Shown: positions 9,301-17,826 of the stretch, piece by piece
Numbering within the stretch: position 1 is the first letter of the stretch
Layout of the letters: every line of letters starts with the position of its first letter
NCBI GenBank assembly: GCA_964451955.1
Contig: CAYVKG010000009.1
Span: forward strand, 21,407-85,406
Reading direction: 5' to 3'
DNA length: 64,000 nt
From: JAPLNB01 sp964451955
GTDB taxonomy: Bacteria > Planctomycetota > Phycisphaerae > Tepidisphaerales > Tepidisphaeraceae
The notes under the pieces: model-generated
Database searches by the model: none
Seen by the model: only the letters and a program-made list of their open reading frames with translations
What the model was told of the DNA's origin: nothing
Position numbers and translations under genes: made by a program

Positions 9301-11210
9301 CGCAGAGCGCGACATCGCTGTTGGCGCTGGCCGATGAGTATCCTCATGCGTCCGCGGCGCCCCAGGCGCTGTTGCGGGCGGCAGCGATTCATCAGAACAG
9401 CGGGCAGCCGCGACTGGCGACGATCGTGCTGCGGAGACTGCATTGGCAATACCAGGCACGATTGAACGATGAAGAGCGAGGTCGCATGGCGGAGGCGCTC
9501 GCTCGCAGCTATCTTGCCACAGGCAATGTGGGGGCTGCTCTTGGACGGCTGCAGCGGCTTGGCGTCGCTTCGCCGGGCGCGAGGCTGAGCGGGGGTTTAT
9601 CGGTTGCCGGCAAGCCGCTTAAGACAAAGGACGACCGGCCCGTGCAGACCCTGCAGGAGGCAGTCGAAGCACTGCAAGTGCTCTACAGCCAGATGGCGAT
9701 GGAATCGCTGCCCGATGTCAACTTGCCGCCGCCACTGACAATGGAGGAACGGCTGGCCAAGAAGAAACTGAGCAGTTTTGAACCGGCACCAGAGTCGGCG
9801 GTCGTTGGGAATGTGCAGTCGATCGTGCGAGCGGCAATGGACGTGCCCAATGCCGCGAGGGATGACCGCCTGATCGTGTGGTCTGAGGGGAAGTTGCTAT
9901 GCCTGCCAGCAGGATCGGCTACTCCGATATGGACAAGTGCGGCACTGACACAGCCAGCCACTGTACTGGCATGGCTGGACAAGAACGTGCTGCTATGGAA
10001 TGCAGAAGAGGCGGCGTTGCTTGACGGCGAAACCGGGAAGCCATTGTGGGCATGGAGCGTCAAGTCTCTGCCGGCGGCGCCGGAATTCGTCGCGGCTCAC
10101 CACGGAGGCGACGCGGCCGCTGCGGCCGCGCAGGTGGATCAGCGAAACGTGGCAAGCAGGTTGCAGGTGAACGCGGTCATCGTGCAGCAACGAGCGCTGA
10201 TCCCGCGAGCATTGCTTGGAGGAAGGATCGCGCCCGCGGTTGAGAGGCCGATGGAACCGGGGGGCGAGCGCATGTTGCACTTGCGGCCATTGACGGATCG
10301 TCTCATCATCAGCACGAGCATTGGACGGGTGCTGGCCGTCGATCTCGGTAAGGGCACGCTAATCTGGCAAGCGCGCGCCGCCAGGGCAATGGGGATTCAG
10401 CAAACGCTGGCCAATGAGGACTTTACTGTCGTCCGAGTCGTCGAGTCACCGACCGCGCAGTTGACCGTCTTTGACAGTTACAGCGGTCAGCGGGTCTGGC
10501 AGACAAGGGCTGGGCAGATACAGGGAACTTGGCTGATCAATGCCGCCTTGTCAGATGACGGAATGTTGGTCTGGACAACGCAGCAGTCGATCGCGGGCAA
10601 AGACCTGTTCGACGCAGGAGAGGCTCCGACTTGGGAACGGCGAGGGTATTCCTATGCCGGGATGGTGCACCCGGAGCAGTTGGCCATCTTCGGCCAAGAG
10701 GTCTTCGCGGTGTGCAACGGCGGAATCGTTGTCACATCGACGTCGCTTCGGAAGGGCGAGATCTCCCGCAATCCGATTAACATGCGCACCAACGATTCCT
10801 CGACACGACTTCGGCTTGCGGGTCCGCGATTGTATGTCATCAGCGGCGTCTCGGTTATCGCATATCACTTGGAGCACGGTACGTCGGTGCCCATTCGGCT
10901 GAATCCGGATGTCACCTCATCATCCGTAGAGTGCCTGTTGACCAAGGATTACCTGGTGCAGCCGGGCGTGCTCAACCCGGGGCCATTCTCCCCTGGCCGG
11001 AGGACGGAGGCTTCTTACACATTGCAGGCGTTCAGTCGTGCGATGATCCGGAACAACGAGACGGGCAAACTGACGGAAAGCGGATTGCTGGTCCATCGGT
11101 ACGATTTTGTTGAGCCTGCCAAGGTCAAGCAGTGGTGCGCGGTGCAAGGCGGAATCTACTACCTGGCAAATGACGGCAAGCTGCATTTCCTGAGGGGAAC
11201 GCGGTCCTAA
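6372..11210 (+). CDS. Giant exported PQQ-type beta-propeller/TPR protein
   Basis: A 1612-residue protein with a probable signal peptide (hydrophobic residues about 12–30). The order of parts is: a TPR-like helical region (about 50–270; for example AVALHLAGQATEATRMLEELK), a PQQ/quinoprotein-like beta-propeller (about 275–800; recurring strands of the type GARLVCLDRSTGRQRWTA and AAIDAYSGATVWL), a second long alpha-helical TPR-like stretch (about 810–1160; EARLVFAELMFNANEIAEARQAMDEA), and a second propeller (about 1190–1600; ILAVDLGKGTLIWQARA-type blades). None of the blades shows a full methanol-dehydrogenase active site, so a protein-interaction or scaffold role is more likely than a PQQ enzyme. 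Such proteins are common in planctomycetes but uncharacterised. Either ATG at 6372 or 6375 could be used. Confidence 0.85.
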   Translation: MMTLRLSSAAGTRLVMWLAGVGAAVFPATGLGQVRIIRGAMVGAPGPAAAAEPQQGVYVRDSATATDKFELGRRMERLKEWHKSADVYQEILEKYQDRVIPVATDPKGRFVKYSSVTVAVQERLARWPDEGLAVYRARYEPSAAMMLDQCRFGDYRLLHDILSRYFVTESAKQAGMRLMGLYLESGEFMAATWIGQRLLQWHPNLGADRPRVLFQTAVALHLAGQATEATRMLEELKSKHANEVATIAGRDTSLVEALTRELLQPPPVATGQADDSWPMFGGDVSRSLIPSATGNPGARVYSIDLPGPNVEGLNEQAKRALLDSHNMAKSAGTAVNVMPVSDRGQLFFQDGYRVYAVQLESGVPLPGWAQTYGGSHAGQFWLPAGPNAFYNMVGLEQWQFSQMLVPEQRSLTLTDDAVLAVMGQAPLRFQLGTVSPAEGGARLVCLDRSTGRQRWTALPRSGTDDPGNAKNLTFSGSPLVVGDSVYVIARGSTAAGVEDCHVCCYGLAGGEYRWSSYVASSQSGNAAMNGVAMGPDADSLSHLAFGSGRVYVLTNLGAVAAIDAYSGATVWLTIYPRSEQAINALQQRQMRIMWGGINQMAASASSDALKPWELNPVILSGGCVFALPSDGTHIMVYSAGTGEEVKRVPREIEYGGRTTKLTMLLAVSGQKLIAAARDGILFLDWTKADPVEPNSRRLQAGAIETMTPFGGSIIGRPFVTSKQMYVPWETAISIIDLQSRKVVGRFPKGLAAWAPEEGPGNVLVTRDHVVVAAGKSVNVYTDLAAVRQKYLASIKSDPGNVEARLVFAELMFNANEIAEARQAMDEAILILGGLNSMRRGALRDRVFNDVMLFAQRAGSQKSVGSIALAEELFDQAAAAAQSPAQQVQYRLGRAGFIESMREMQKAPDWAKAVRLYQEILSSEEMRSIPLSAADGIELTAGQKAERGIAELIAKIGPAVYAPFEQKASSELAAMTNTQSATSLLALADEYPHASAAPQALLRAAAIHQNSGQPRLATIVLRRLHWQYQARLNDEERGRMAEALARSYLATGNVGAALGRLQRLGVASPGARLSGGLSVAGKPLKTKDDRPVQTLQEAVEALQVLYSQMAMESLPDVNLPPPLTMEERLAKKKLSSFEPAPESAVVGNVQSIVRAAMDVPNAARDDRLIVWSEGKLLCLPAGSATPIWTSAALTQPATVLAWLDKNVLLWNAEEAALLDGETGKPLWAWSVKSLPAAPEFVAAHHGGDAAAAAAQVDQRNVASRLQVNAVIVQQRALIPRALLGGRIAPAVERPMEPGGERMLHLRPLTDRLIISTSIGRVLAVDLGKGTLIWQARAARAMGIQQTLANEDFTVVRVVESPTAQLTVFDSYSGQRVWQTRAGQIQGTWLINAALSDDGMLVWTTQQSIAGKDLFDAGEAPTWERRGYSYAGMVHPEQLAIFGQEVFAVCNGGIVVTSTSLRKGEISRNPINMRTNDSSTRLRLAGPRLYVISGVSVIAYHLEHGTSVPIRLNPDVTSSSVECLLTKDYLVQPGVLNPGPFSPGRRTEASYTLQAFSRAMIRNNETGKLTESGLLVHRYDFVEPAKVKQWCAVQGGIYYLANDGKLHFLRGTRS

Positions 11211-11303
11211 GGCGATCGGATCGTGTGGTTGCCCGATGTCTGGGGCAGCCGTATACTAAACGGCGTCAGCAATTGTACCTGCGTTTCACCCCAGAGGTCG
11301 AGG

Positions 11304-11570
11304 ATGAGCGAGGAAACACCCCGCGGCGAAAGCAGCGTCGTAAGTCTGCGCGACAAAGTGGAGAAGGTAATCAACATGATCCGGCCCGCGGTGCAAGCAG
11401 ATGGCGGAGACATCGAACTGGTTGATGTCTCGGAAGATGGCGTTGTGCAGATACGGTTTCACGGTGCGTGCCAGGGTTGCCCCAGCGCCGGAATGACCCT
11501 TCAATTTGGCATCGAGCGCAATCTACGAGAGAAGGTGCCCGAGGTGACCGGGGTGGTTCCCGTACTCTAG
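11304..11570 (+). CDS. NifU-like C-terminal-domain iron–sulfur scaffold
   Basis: An 88-residue protein that is almost entirely a NifU C-terminal domain. It has the core VIRPAVQADGGDIELV-type segment and the cluster-binding CxxC (Cys56, Cys59 in GACQGCPSAG). Such proteins (NfuA/IscU-like) carry a labile [4Fe–4S] cluster and pass it to apo-enzymes. ATG 11304 with GAGG just upstream is preferred to a start at 11223 that would add unconserved residues. The tadA gene begins two bases after its stop, so the two are probably cotranscribed. Confidence 0.92.
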   Translation: MSEETPRGESSVVSLRDKVEKVINMIRPAVQADGGDIELVDVSEDGVVQIRFHGACQGCPSAGMTLQFGIERNLREKVPEVTGVVPVL

Positions 11571-11571
11571 C

Positions 11572-12078
11572 ATGCGCGGCTGCCGTATGACCAGTGCAGA
11601 GAAATGGATGCGCGAGGCGATTCACCTGGCCGAGGCGGCTGCGGCCCTTGGCGAAGTGCCCATTGGCTGCGTGATTGTGCACGAGCCGAGCGAGCAGATT
11701 ATTGGAAGGGGATTCAATCGGCGAGAGGCAGATCGAGACGCCACGGCCCACGCGGAGATCTTGGCGATCCGCGAAGCGTGTCGAGAGACAGGGCACTGGC
11801 GGCTGCTGGACTGCAGGCTCGTGGTGACGCTGGAACCGTGTCCGATGTGTGCTGGCGCAATCGTTAATGCGCGGATTCCACGGTTGGTGTATGGGTGTGA
11901 CGATCCCAAGGCCGGGGCAGTTCGGACGCTCTACCGGATCTGTCAAGACGCACGGCTGAATCATCGAGTCGATGTCACCGCTGGTGTTCTAAGCGAAGAC
12001 TGCGCTCAGGTTCTGCGAAATTTCTTCAAACAAAAACGAGGCAGACCACAGGGGAGCCGGGCAAAAGGCAGCCACTGA
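11572..12078 (+). CDS. tadA: tRNA adenosine(34) deaminase
   Basis: A 168-residue zinc deaminase that converts A34 to inosine in tRNA-Arg(ACG). The catalytic HAE motif (His60, Glu62) and the second zinc motif EPCPMC (Cys90, Cys93) are intact, and the order matches TadA. The C-terminus has a short basic tail (FFKQKRGRPQGSRAK) common in TadA. ATG 11572 or ATG 11587 could start it; both give a complete catalytic domain and neither has a clear ribosome binding site, consistent with coupling to the preceding NifU-like gene. Confidence 0.95.
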   Translation: MRGCRMTSAEKWMREAIHLAEAAAALGEVPIGCVIVHEPSEQIIGRGFNRREADRDATAHAEILAIREACRETGHWRLLDCRLVVTLEPCPMCAGAIVNARIPRLVYGCDDPKAGAVRTLYRICQDARLNHRVDVTAGVLSEDCAQVLRNFFKQKRGRPQGSRAKGSH

Positions 12079-12152
12079 GCACTGGATCACAGTTCCCGCC
12101 CCTTCCGCGTGCAGGCCGTTTGCATTATCACATTCGTCCATAGGAGATTACG

Positions 12153-13148
12153 ATGAACGTACTGGTAGCAGGTGGCGCCGGGTATATCGGATCGCACACA
12201 GTCAAGCGGCTGAAGGAAGCAGGCCATAACCCTGTGATCTATGACAATTGCTCGCGAGGGCATCGTGAAGTGCTCGACATCCTGAAAGTGCCCGCGGTGA
12301 TTGGAGATCTCGCGGACCGATCAGCAGTGACCAAGGCGCTTCGTGATTACCAGATCGACTGCGTGATGCATTTCGCAGCCTACGCCTATGTGGGAGAGAG
12401 CGTCGAGCACCCGCTGATGTACTACGCAAACAATGTGGCGATCACGATAGGCGTGTTGCAGTGCATGCAGGAGGCGGGCGTTGGCCGATTCGTCTTCAGC
12501 AGTTCATGCGCGACCTACGGCGATCCGGACCGGGTGCCGATGACTGAAGACGAAAAGCAGAGTCCGGTCTCGCCTTATGGGCGAACGAAGTTGATGGTTG
12601 AGCACATTTTGCGGGATTTGCTTGGCGGCGACTCCCGGTTCACCTTCGCGGCATTGAGATACTTCAACGCCAGCGGGTGTGCCGCAGACGGGACACTCGG
12701 AGAGGACCACGACCCGGAGACCCACTTGATTCCCAACGTGCTGCGGGCCGTTATGGGTGTTCTGCCCAAGCTGACCATCTTCGGCACAGATTATCCGACG
12801 CCGGATGGCACTAATGTCCGCGATTACATTCATGTCGACGATTTGGCTGACGCACACATCCTGGCCATGGAACGACTCGAGCCGGGCAAGCCGATGTTCC
12901 TCAATCTGGGAACGGGGCGAGGATTCTCGGTAAAGGAAATCATCGCGGCAGCGGAGAAGGTGACGGGGAAGAAGGTACCCGTGGCGTATGGTCCGCGGCG
13001 ACCCGGGGACGCGATCGCACTGTATGCAGATCCCACTCGAGCCAAACGGACTCTCGGATGGGAAGCGAAGTACAAGGACCCCGAAGCCATCATCCGCACG
13101 GCCTGGTCGTGGTTCTCCAGGCACCCGGGAGGATATTCGAATAAGTAA
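12153..13148 (+). CDS. galE: UDP-glucose 4-epimerase
   Basis: A 331-residue short-chain dehydrogenase-type epimerase interconverting UDP-glucose and UDP-galactose with bound NAD+. The glycine-rich GGAGYIGSH lies at residues 7–15, the catalytic Tyr142 and Lys146 are in the SPYGRTK motif, and SSSCATYG and RYFNASG are present. AGGAG lies eight bases before the ATG. Its substrate is the product of galU (5.2 kb), and it supplies sugar donors to the glycosyltransferases in this window. A gap of about 75 bases follows tadA. Confidence 0.96.
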   Translation: MNVLVAGGAGYIGSHTVKRLKEAGHNPVIYDNCSRGHREVLDILKVPAVIGDLADRSAVTKALRDYQIDCVMHFAAYAYVGESVEHPLMYYANNVAITIGVLQCMQEAGVGRFVFSSSCATYGDPDRVPMTEDEKQSPVSPYGRTKLMVEHILRDLLGGDSRFTFAALRYFNASGCAADGTLGEDHDPETHLIPNVLRAVMGVLPKLTIFGTDYPTPDGTNVRDYIHVDDLADAHILAMERLEPGKPMFLNLGTGRGFSVKEIIAAAEKVTGKKVPVAYGPRRPGDAIALYADPTRAKRTLGWEAKYKDPEAIIRTAWSWFSRHPGGYSNK

Positions 13149-13387
13149 TCCCGCCTATTCAAAGGCTTGGCGCGAATCGCCGCCGTTCTCACGGCAAGCG
13201 GCCCGTGCTTGATGTGGTGGTGTTGGTGGAGGGAAGGGGAATCGGCAAGGCGATTGTGGCCGCAGCCGTGCGCGAACACTCCGCTTCCCGTCAGGGCTTA
13301 GGCGGTCTATGCTTGTGCTTGATGCCAGGGAAACGACGCGATCGATCACCAGCCAAGGACCTGACGAATCTGTACCTCAGCGGCAGG

Positions 13388-14374
13388 ATGGACGACCATG
13401 GGCCGGCAGCGCGACAGCGATTCTCACGGCGGGCAGCGCAAGCGGAACAGAACAGGATCGAGCGCACGGCTCTGCTGCGAGCGGCAGAGGAGGAATCGCT
13501 GGGGAGGGTGGATTCTCTGCCGACGGGAGAAGTCGTGCAGGTCTATTCGCTGTACAGCGATGTCGAAGCAGATGGGGTGATGCGATTGTGCGTCGTGCGC
13601 AAAACGCTGGCCAAAGTTTCCCAGAGCGCACTGGTGGTTGGCGATCGGGTACGATTCCGCGATATCGGAAACACGGACGAACAAGGGCGACCGGAAGCCG
13701 TCATCGAACAAATCCTGCCGCGGGCCACCGTGCTGACCCGTGCGGACAGTTTCAAGGGCGTTGAACAGCAACCAATTGTGGCCAATGCGGAGCAGATGCT
13801 GATCGTAAGCAGCCTGCACGAACCGGATGTACGGTGGGGACTGGTTGATCGTATGATTGTCGCGGCGCGGAGTGGAGGGTTGCGTCCGATCATCTGCCTG
13901 AACAAATCGGACTTGGCGGGGCGGGCGCTAAGGGACATCGAATCGGCTGCGGAGGCAATAGATCACTACAGGCGGATGGGTATTCGATGCATTGAAAGCA
14001 GCGTCATCACGTGCGTGGGAATGGACGAACTGAAGCGCGCGATGCAAGACAGGACAACGGTGCTCGCGGGGCACAGCGGGGTGGGCAAGAGCAGCCTCAT
14101 TCGGGCCGTTGAGCCCACCTTGGATCTGCGGATCGGCGCCATCAGCGGCTATACCGGCAAGGGCCGGCATACAACGACTTCGGCCCGGCGGTATCGATTG
14201 AGCGCGGGCGGGTACGTGATCGATACCCCGGGGATAAAGCTGTTTGGCCTTTGGGGAGTGACGCGAGAGAACCTGGGGGAATACTTTCCGGATGTGGAAT
14301 CCGGAAGAGCGCCGGCCTGGCGGGCGGAGAGTTACACCCGCATTCTGGAGAGCTTGCCGAAAGGCCAGCGATGA
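13388..14374 (+). CDS. rsgA: Ribosome small-subunit-dependent GTPase A, zinc finger missing
   Basis: A 328-residue circularly permuted GTPase that assists late 30S maturation. An OB-fold N-terminal part is followed by G4 NKSD (172–175), G1 GHSGVGKS (228–235), the GKGRHTTT switch and G3 DTPG (279–282). Homologues end in a zinc-binding CxxCxH…C module. Here the sequence runs from EYFPDVESGRAP straight into WRAESYTRILESL, so about 25–30 residues carrying all the zinc ligands are absent while the final helix is kept. The reading frame is clean. ATG 13388 is the closest start to the conserved region; longer N-termini are possible. Confidence 0.88.
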   Translation: MDDHGPAARQRFSRRAAQAEQNRIERTALLRAAEEESLGRVDSLPTGEVVQVYSLYSDVEADGVMRLCVVRKTLAKVSQSALVVGDRVRFRDIGNTDEQGRPEAVIEQILPRATVLTRADSFKGVEQQPIVANAEQMLIVSSLHEPDVRWGLVDRMIVAARSGGLRPIICLNKSDLAGRALRDIESAAEAIDHYRRMGIRCIESSVITCVGMDELKRAMQDRTTVLAGHSGVGKSSLIRAVEPTLDLRIGAISGYTGKGRHTTTSARRYRLSAGGYVIDTPGIKLFGLWGVTRENLGEYFPDVESGRAPAWRAESYTRILESLPKGQR

Positions 14375-14453
14375 GCATCCGGCCAAGAAGGCGAGCGCGT
14401 CGCGTACCGCGCATCATGCCGTGCTGTCAGGAAGCGATCAGATCGGGCGGAGC

Positions 14454-17400
14454 CTATATTGCGATGATCCGCTCTCCGGTCACTTGATCGGCGACGTAAT
14501 CTTTGGTGGTCGCGGCGTCCTGGTTGGCATAGAAGACGTCGGAATTCTTCTGACCGGCAAGGGTGTCGAAATCAAGATCGTCGATGATGTATTTTGCGGA
14601 CAACAGCGCCTTGAGCGTGTTCAGGCCGACGTTCCGCGTGGTCAAGTGCCCGATTCGCTGGGTGTAGTTCTGGTCTTTGCGTCCCCACTCGGCCATGATG
14701 AGATTGAGTTTGTCGGGTTTGGCATCGTGAGCGGAAGAACCCGCGACCAGAAGGTCATCGCCATTGCCTCCGACGATGGTGTCTTTGCCGGCGCCACCGA
14801 TGAGCAGATCACGGCCGGCGTCGCCGAACAGTGAATCATCTCCGGCGCCGCCGACGATGATGTCGTTGGCCAAGCCGCCGATGAGGGTATCGTTGCCGGC
14901 CCCACCGTAGATCTCCGTTGGAATGCGGACGGTGGACATGTAAGCACTGATCGAGTCGCTGCTGTCGCCGCCGAACATCTGGATACGGCTGGTTGGCGAG
15001 AAGATGCCGCCGGAGACGCCGGCGAACAGGACTTCAACCTGGTTGTCCGCGGCGGATCGCAACGAGATGGTGTCGGCTGCGGTCGTCCCACCGATGACAA
15101 GCATCTGCTTGCCAGACTTGAGAGGATCGGCTTGAAGTTGAGCGGCAACGATGGTCATCTCCGTGGTCCTGAAACCGCTCATGGCGTCAGACAAGCCCGT
15201 GGAACTGCGGTCCCAAGCCGTCACCTTGACGGTGAAGGGGGTAGTGGAAGCGGTCCAGTAGGTGTGTGAAGCCGTAGTTTTGGTCACGGTCTCCGTGCTG
15301 CTGCCGTCGCCCCAGTCGATCACGTAGTAAAGGGACGCGGAGTCAACGGGAGACGCGTCGGTGGCGGCGAAGGAAATGGTGCGTTGCTGCCCGCGGACGC
15401 CCTGCGTGTCGCCGGTAATGGAGGTAACCGTGGGCGGCGTGTTCCTGACGGCCAGAGTGACGGCATCATTGCCAGTGGCGCCGGTCTCGTCGGTAACGAT
15501 GATGACAACCTTGTAGGAACCGCTGTTGGGATACTCATGGTTCAGCCCGATGGTTGTGCCAACGACAGACAGCGTTTCGCGGGCAGACCCGTCGCCCCAG
15601 TCGACGGTGGCGGTGTAGGTGTGACCGGGTTCGCTGTCGGTGAATGTGATCTGGCGGTTGAAGACGGTGGCCTCATACAGCCCAACGGGATCGGCGGTGG
15701 TGATATCCGGGCCGCCCTCGACAATCAGCGATGCCCGCGCAATCTGCGCCGTGACATTAACGGTCTTGTTTAAGCCGCCAACGCCCAGCACCTGCACAAC
15801 CACGTTCTTGTTTCCCGCGGTGGCGTAGGTATGGCTGCCCGTCAAGGTAAAGACGGTGCCGGACTTGGTAATGGTGGCCATGGACGATTCGCCGTCTCCC
15901 CAGTCGATGCTGGCGGTAAAATCGCTGACCTGTCCGCGCGGATCGGCATCAGTGAACGTGAACAACGGGACGTTGGTCAGGGCCGTCCCCGGATAGCCAA
16001 CGACAATCGCAGGCGTGGCGGTGATGGGCGCATCGGCAATGGTGGCATAGCCCGTGAGGATCTGTGTAGCCCCGCCGAGTTTGCCTGTGACGGCAACCGA
16101 GATGGTGAAGTTGCCTTCGGCGCGATACGCGCAAGTGCCTGTGACCCAGAAGTATCCGTTCTTGGCGGTAATCGTGCCAGCGGAAACCTGGCTGTCACCC
16201 CAATTGATGCTGGCGATGAAGTCGGTGGGTTTGCCCTTGAGGTCGGTATCCTTGAAGACGGCGACGGTGTAGGTCTTCGAGACGCCCGCTGTTCCCGTGA
16301 CGGACCTGGCCTTCCCGGGCTTGATGGGCAAATCGCCGACGGCGATTGTGTACACCTGGGTGTCGTCATCGGTGCCGCTGCTGGCATAGGTAGAGTCACG
16401 GAAGAGGCGGGCTTTGAACTGGATGATGCCGCTGTAGCCCGCGTTTGGCGTGATCTGAACGGTCTTGCCGTCGGCCAGGATGGTGCCAGTGGCGTGCGAA
16501 GCGGAATCACCCACCCACTGCCCGCCAAAGACGCCGGCGTTATTCTCCATGTCGATCGACGACAGGGGAATACTGATGGATTTGTTGACGGGCGTGAAGA
16601 ACGTGGTTTGTCCTGGCGCAAGGAACGGAGGCTCGTTGGTCGTATCTGCGAAAGTAGTAACGCCGAAGGTTTTCCAGGAGATGCCGCCTTGAGCATCGGT
16701 AACTTGAACAGTGACCGTTCCGGACTCTCCCGCAGGAGCCGTGAGAGTGATGACCGCATCGTAGGGATTTTGGATGATCTCCGCCTTGGTGATGATGATC
16801 GAAGTGGTGGGTCTGCCGTTCGAGTCGACCGCAGCAGCAGCCAATGCGTTAAGCACATCAAAACCACGAACGAGTTGACCGAAGATGGTGTGGTTGAAAT
16901 CGAGGTGGCGGGTAGGAGCGGCGGTGATGAAGAACTGCGTGCCGTTGGTGTCGGGGCCGGAGTTGGCCATAGCCAGTTGGCCCTTGCTGCTGAAGATAGC
17001 GCCCAGGTCAAATTCGTCATCGTAAGTCAACGGGGACGGGCCCGAGCCGGTCCCATAGATGTCGCCACCCTGGACGATGTACGCAGGGGAAGTAGTGCTG
17101 CCGGAAAGGTTGGCGATGCGGTGGAAGGTCAGGCCGTCATAGTATTCGCCCTTGACCAAGGCCATGATGTTATTGACCGTCTTGGGTGCCAGGTCGCTCA
17201 TAAGCTGGAACGCCATCGTCCCGTAATTCTGAACGGTCAATCGCAAATACGGGTTGTTCCGGTGCAACTTGATCTGGATGAGGGGGTTGCTGCTGGCGAA
17301 ACTGTAGGACAACGCGTCGCCGTCGCCGTCGTTGGAGACAACCGGCATGATGTACGGCTTGCCGCCGGGGATGGAAACGTCCGCGATCGCGTCAATGACG

Positions 17401-17528
17401 GGCAGCGCGTTAAGCAGTCGCCGCGACTCGAGGGTCTCAACGCACGCTCGCCGGAGGCTCGGTAGCGATGCCGCCGACCTGCGCATATCTTTTAAGAAAG
17501 AGTCACGGTTTCTGAGAAAAGAGAACAT
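14454..17528 (-). CDS. Secreted cyclophilin–PKD–RTX multidomain protein with LEPR-XLL-type N-terminus
   Basis: A 1024-residue exoprotein. Residues about 30–40 contain ETLESRRLLNA, the LEPR-XLL-type motif of planctomycete surface proteins. Residues about 100–230 form a cyclophilin-type peptidyl-prolyl isomerase domain (FHRI, GTQFFIT, LDFNHTIFGQLVRG). At least four PKD-like repeats follow, each with a WGDG or WGDS core. The C-terminal part carries RTX calcium-binding nonapeptides (GGAGNDTLIGG and several copies). Start ATG 17528 has GGGAG upstream. Location is probably the cell surface or outside the cell. RTX repeats fold on calcium binding. The isomerase may help the surface protein fold; this is inferred. 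The PKD repeats suggest adhesion or extension. Confidence 0.88.
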   Translation of the reverse strand: MFSFLRNRDSFLKDMRRSAASLPSLRRACVETLESRRLLNALPVIDAIADVSIPGGKPYIMPVVSNDGDGDALSYSFASSNPLIQIKLHRNNPYLRLTVQNYGTMAFQLMSDLAPKTVNNIMALVKGEYYDGLTFHRIANLSGSTTSPAYIVQGGDIYGTGSGPSPLTYDDEFDLGAIFSSKGQLAMANSGPDTNGTQFFITAAPTRHLDFNHTIFGQLVRGFDVLNALAAAAVDSNGRPTTSIIITKAEIIQNPYDAVITLTAPAGESGTVTVQVTDAQGGISWKTFGVTTFADTTNEPPFLAPGQTTFFTPVNKSISIPLSSIDMENNAGVFGGQWVGDSASHATGTILADGKTVQITPNAGYSGIIQFKARLFRDSTYASSGTDDDTQVYTIAVGDLPIKPGKARSVTGTAGVSKTYTVAVFKDTDLKGKPTDFIASINWGDSQVSAGTITAKNGYFWVTGTCAYRAEGNFTISVAVTGKLGGATQILTGYATIADAPITATPAIVVGYPGTALTNVPLFTFTDADPRGQVSDFTASIDWGDGESSMATITKSGTVFTLTGSHTYATAGNKNVVVQVLGVGGLNKTVNVTAQIARASLIVEGGPDITTADPVGLYEATVFNRQITFTDSEPGHTYTATVDWGDGSARETLSVVGTTIGLNHEYPNSGSYKVVIIVTDETGATGNDAVTLAVRNTPPTVTSITGDTQGVRGQQRTISFAATDASPVDSASLYYVIDWGDGSSTETVTKTTASHTYWTASTTPFTVKVTAWDRSSTGLSDAMSGFRTTEMTIVAAQLQADPLKSGKQMLVIGGTTAADTISLRSAADNQVEVLFAGVSGGIFSPTSRIQMFGGDSSDSISAYMSTVRIPTEIYGGAGNDTLIGGLANDIIVGGAGDDSLFGDAGRDLLIGGAGKDTIVGGNGDDLLVAGSSAHDAKPDKLNLIMAEWGRKDQNYTQRIGHLTTRNVGLNTLKALLSAKYIIDDLDFDTLAGQKNSDVFYANQDAATTKDYVADQVTGERIIAI

Positions 17529-17826
17529 ACTCCGAATCTCCCAGGAAGTGGTCCACGAGTTGACCGCTGGTGCCTTAATGCTGAGGAAGTCACTCCGTAG
17601 GACTCAACGGGTCACTCCGAAAACCGCAGACGCGCGTTGCAGTCTCCGCGGCACGCTAGAGACGCCGCCGAGGAGTGTAGCATTGCACGCCGGGCGGCGA
17701 ATCGTACCAACCTCGCAGCGTTGCATGATACTGTCCACGACGGCCGTCGCAATGCTCGCCATGATCGGCTGGGCTCGCAGGCGACGGGACACGCCAGACA
17801 AAACCTTGGGGGCATAAGGATCGCGG
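17529..17826. other. Gap between the exoprotein gene and the glycosyltransferase gene
   Basis: About 300 bases upstream of the minus-strand exoprotein gene. Apart from its ribosome binding site I see no small gene, strong hairpin or clear promoter; regulatory sites are probably here but cannot be named. Confidence 0.3.

Noticed and set aside
15831..17465. A 544-codon + strand open frame
   Set aside because: It lies antisense to the cyclophilin–PKD–RTX gene, whose domains are clear, and its own sequence has no recognisable family.
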